Shown here piece after piece: positions 5,132 to 5,526 of a DNA stretch of 5,526 bases (the stretch's first letter is position 1; each line of letters opens with the position of its first letter). Below the pieces are notes generated by a model, which did no database searches, was not told the DNA's origin, and worked only from the letters and a program-made list of their open reading frames with translations. The position numbers were made by a program, and so were the translations under genes. Source of the DNA: Coriobacteriia bacterium (GTDB taxonomy: Bacteria; Actinomycetota; Coriobacteriia; Coriobacteriales; UBA8131); the NCBI GenBank assembly GCA_009781535.1, contig WQXX01000078.1, positions 1 to 5,526 on the forward strand, read 5' to 3'.

Positions 5132-5526
5132 TGCGTGTGTTATCTTGAAAACTGATGCATGAGCGATCGATGTCGCCCCAGACCTGATCTGGGGTCCAGT
5201 GGAAAACAGTAGGCGGCGTGCGTGTTTCCGACAGAAAACTGATGCATTGGCAATCGATGTCACCCCAGACCTGATCTGGGGTCCAGTGGAAAACAGTAGG
5301 CGGCGTGCGTGTGTCCGACAAAAAACTGATGCATGGGCAATTAATGTCACCCCAGACCTGATCTGGGGTCTAGTGGAAAACAGTAGGCGGCGTGCGTGTG
5401 TCCGACAGAAAACTGATGCATAAGCAATCGATGTCACCCCAGACCTGATCTGGGGTCTAGTGGAAAACAGTAGGCGGCGTGCGTGTGTCCGACAGAAAAC
5501 TGATGCATAAGCAATCGATGTCACCC
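5132..5526. repeat. 87-bp tandem repeat array with REP-like palindromic cores
   Basis: Four full units (5169-5255, 5256-5342, 5343-5429, 5430-5516) and the start of a fifth (5517-5526) follow each other at exactly 87 bp. A degenerate tail of a preceding unit is visible at 5132-5168. Each unit has the core CCCCAGACCTGATCTGGGG (first at 5176-5194, then 5263, 5350 and 5437), which forms a 7-8 bp hairpin, followed by a GC-rich segment with GTAGGCGGCGTGCGTG and then ACTGATGCAT. Units 3 and 4 differ at one base; units 1 and 2 carry several changes, as expected if the array grows to the right. 87 is a multiple of three, so the array stays open in several frames on both strands; these are not taken as genes. 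The array continues past the window edge. Confidence 0.95.

Noticed and set aside
5037..5524. Overlapping open frames on both strands over the 87-bp array
   Set aside because: They exist only because the period is a multiple of three; each just repeats a 29-residue translation and has no ribosome binding site or recognisable domain.
5132..5526. CRISPR array
   Set aside because: The whole 87-bp unit is repeated; there are no unique spacers between the conserved parts.

Overview
The window is about 53% G+C by eye and carries one block of cell-wall and division genes, all on the minus strand: murC (4636-3173), murB (3176-2250) and ftsQ/divIB (2299-227). This is the murC-murB-ftsQ segment of a division and cell wall (dcw) cluster; ftsZ would be expected just beyond the left edge. 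The type II (Gram-positive) MurB, the gene order, the moderate GC and the apparently leaderless murC suggest an actinobacterial lineage, possibly Coriobacteriia. That placement is inference, and I do not name a genus.

Reading in the direction of transcription (right to left): positions 5526-5132 hold an array of 87-bp tandem repeats, each with a 19-nt REP-like inverted-repeat core; the array runs off the right edge. Next comes a stretch of about 500 bp without a convincing protein gene. It holds a near-consensus sigma-A promoter (TTGACA, 17 bp, TAATAT; 5069-5041) and two intrinsic terminators on the same strand (4970-4935 and 4779-4741). Together these look like a short RNA gene or a doubly attenuated leader upstream of murC. 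A second promoter (4673-4645) lies so close to the GTG start of murC that the murC mRNA is probably leaderless.

murC and murB overlap by ATGA, and murB and ftsQ overlap by 50 bp, so the three genes are almost certainly one translationally coupled operon. MurC adds L-alanine to UDP-MurNAc, MurB makes that UDP-MurNAc, and FtsQ couples septal wall synthesis to the divisome. The remarkable gene is ftsQ: the protein is 690 residues, more than twice the usual size. A normal membrane anchor, POTRA domain and beta domain sit behind a roughly 440-residue, disordered, Ser/Arg/Tyr/Pro-rich cytoplasmic tail that includes 19 tandem copies of a decapeptide (consensus RSAYDRPAPA), encoded by a 30-bp minisatellite.

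Positions 226-1, after ftsQ, have no gene. They hold a weak hairpin, a 12-bp palindrome between two direct repeats, and at the edge a possible ribosome binding site for the next gene.
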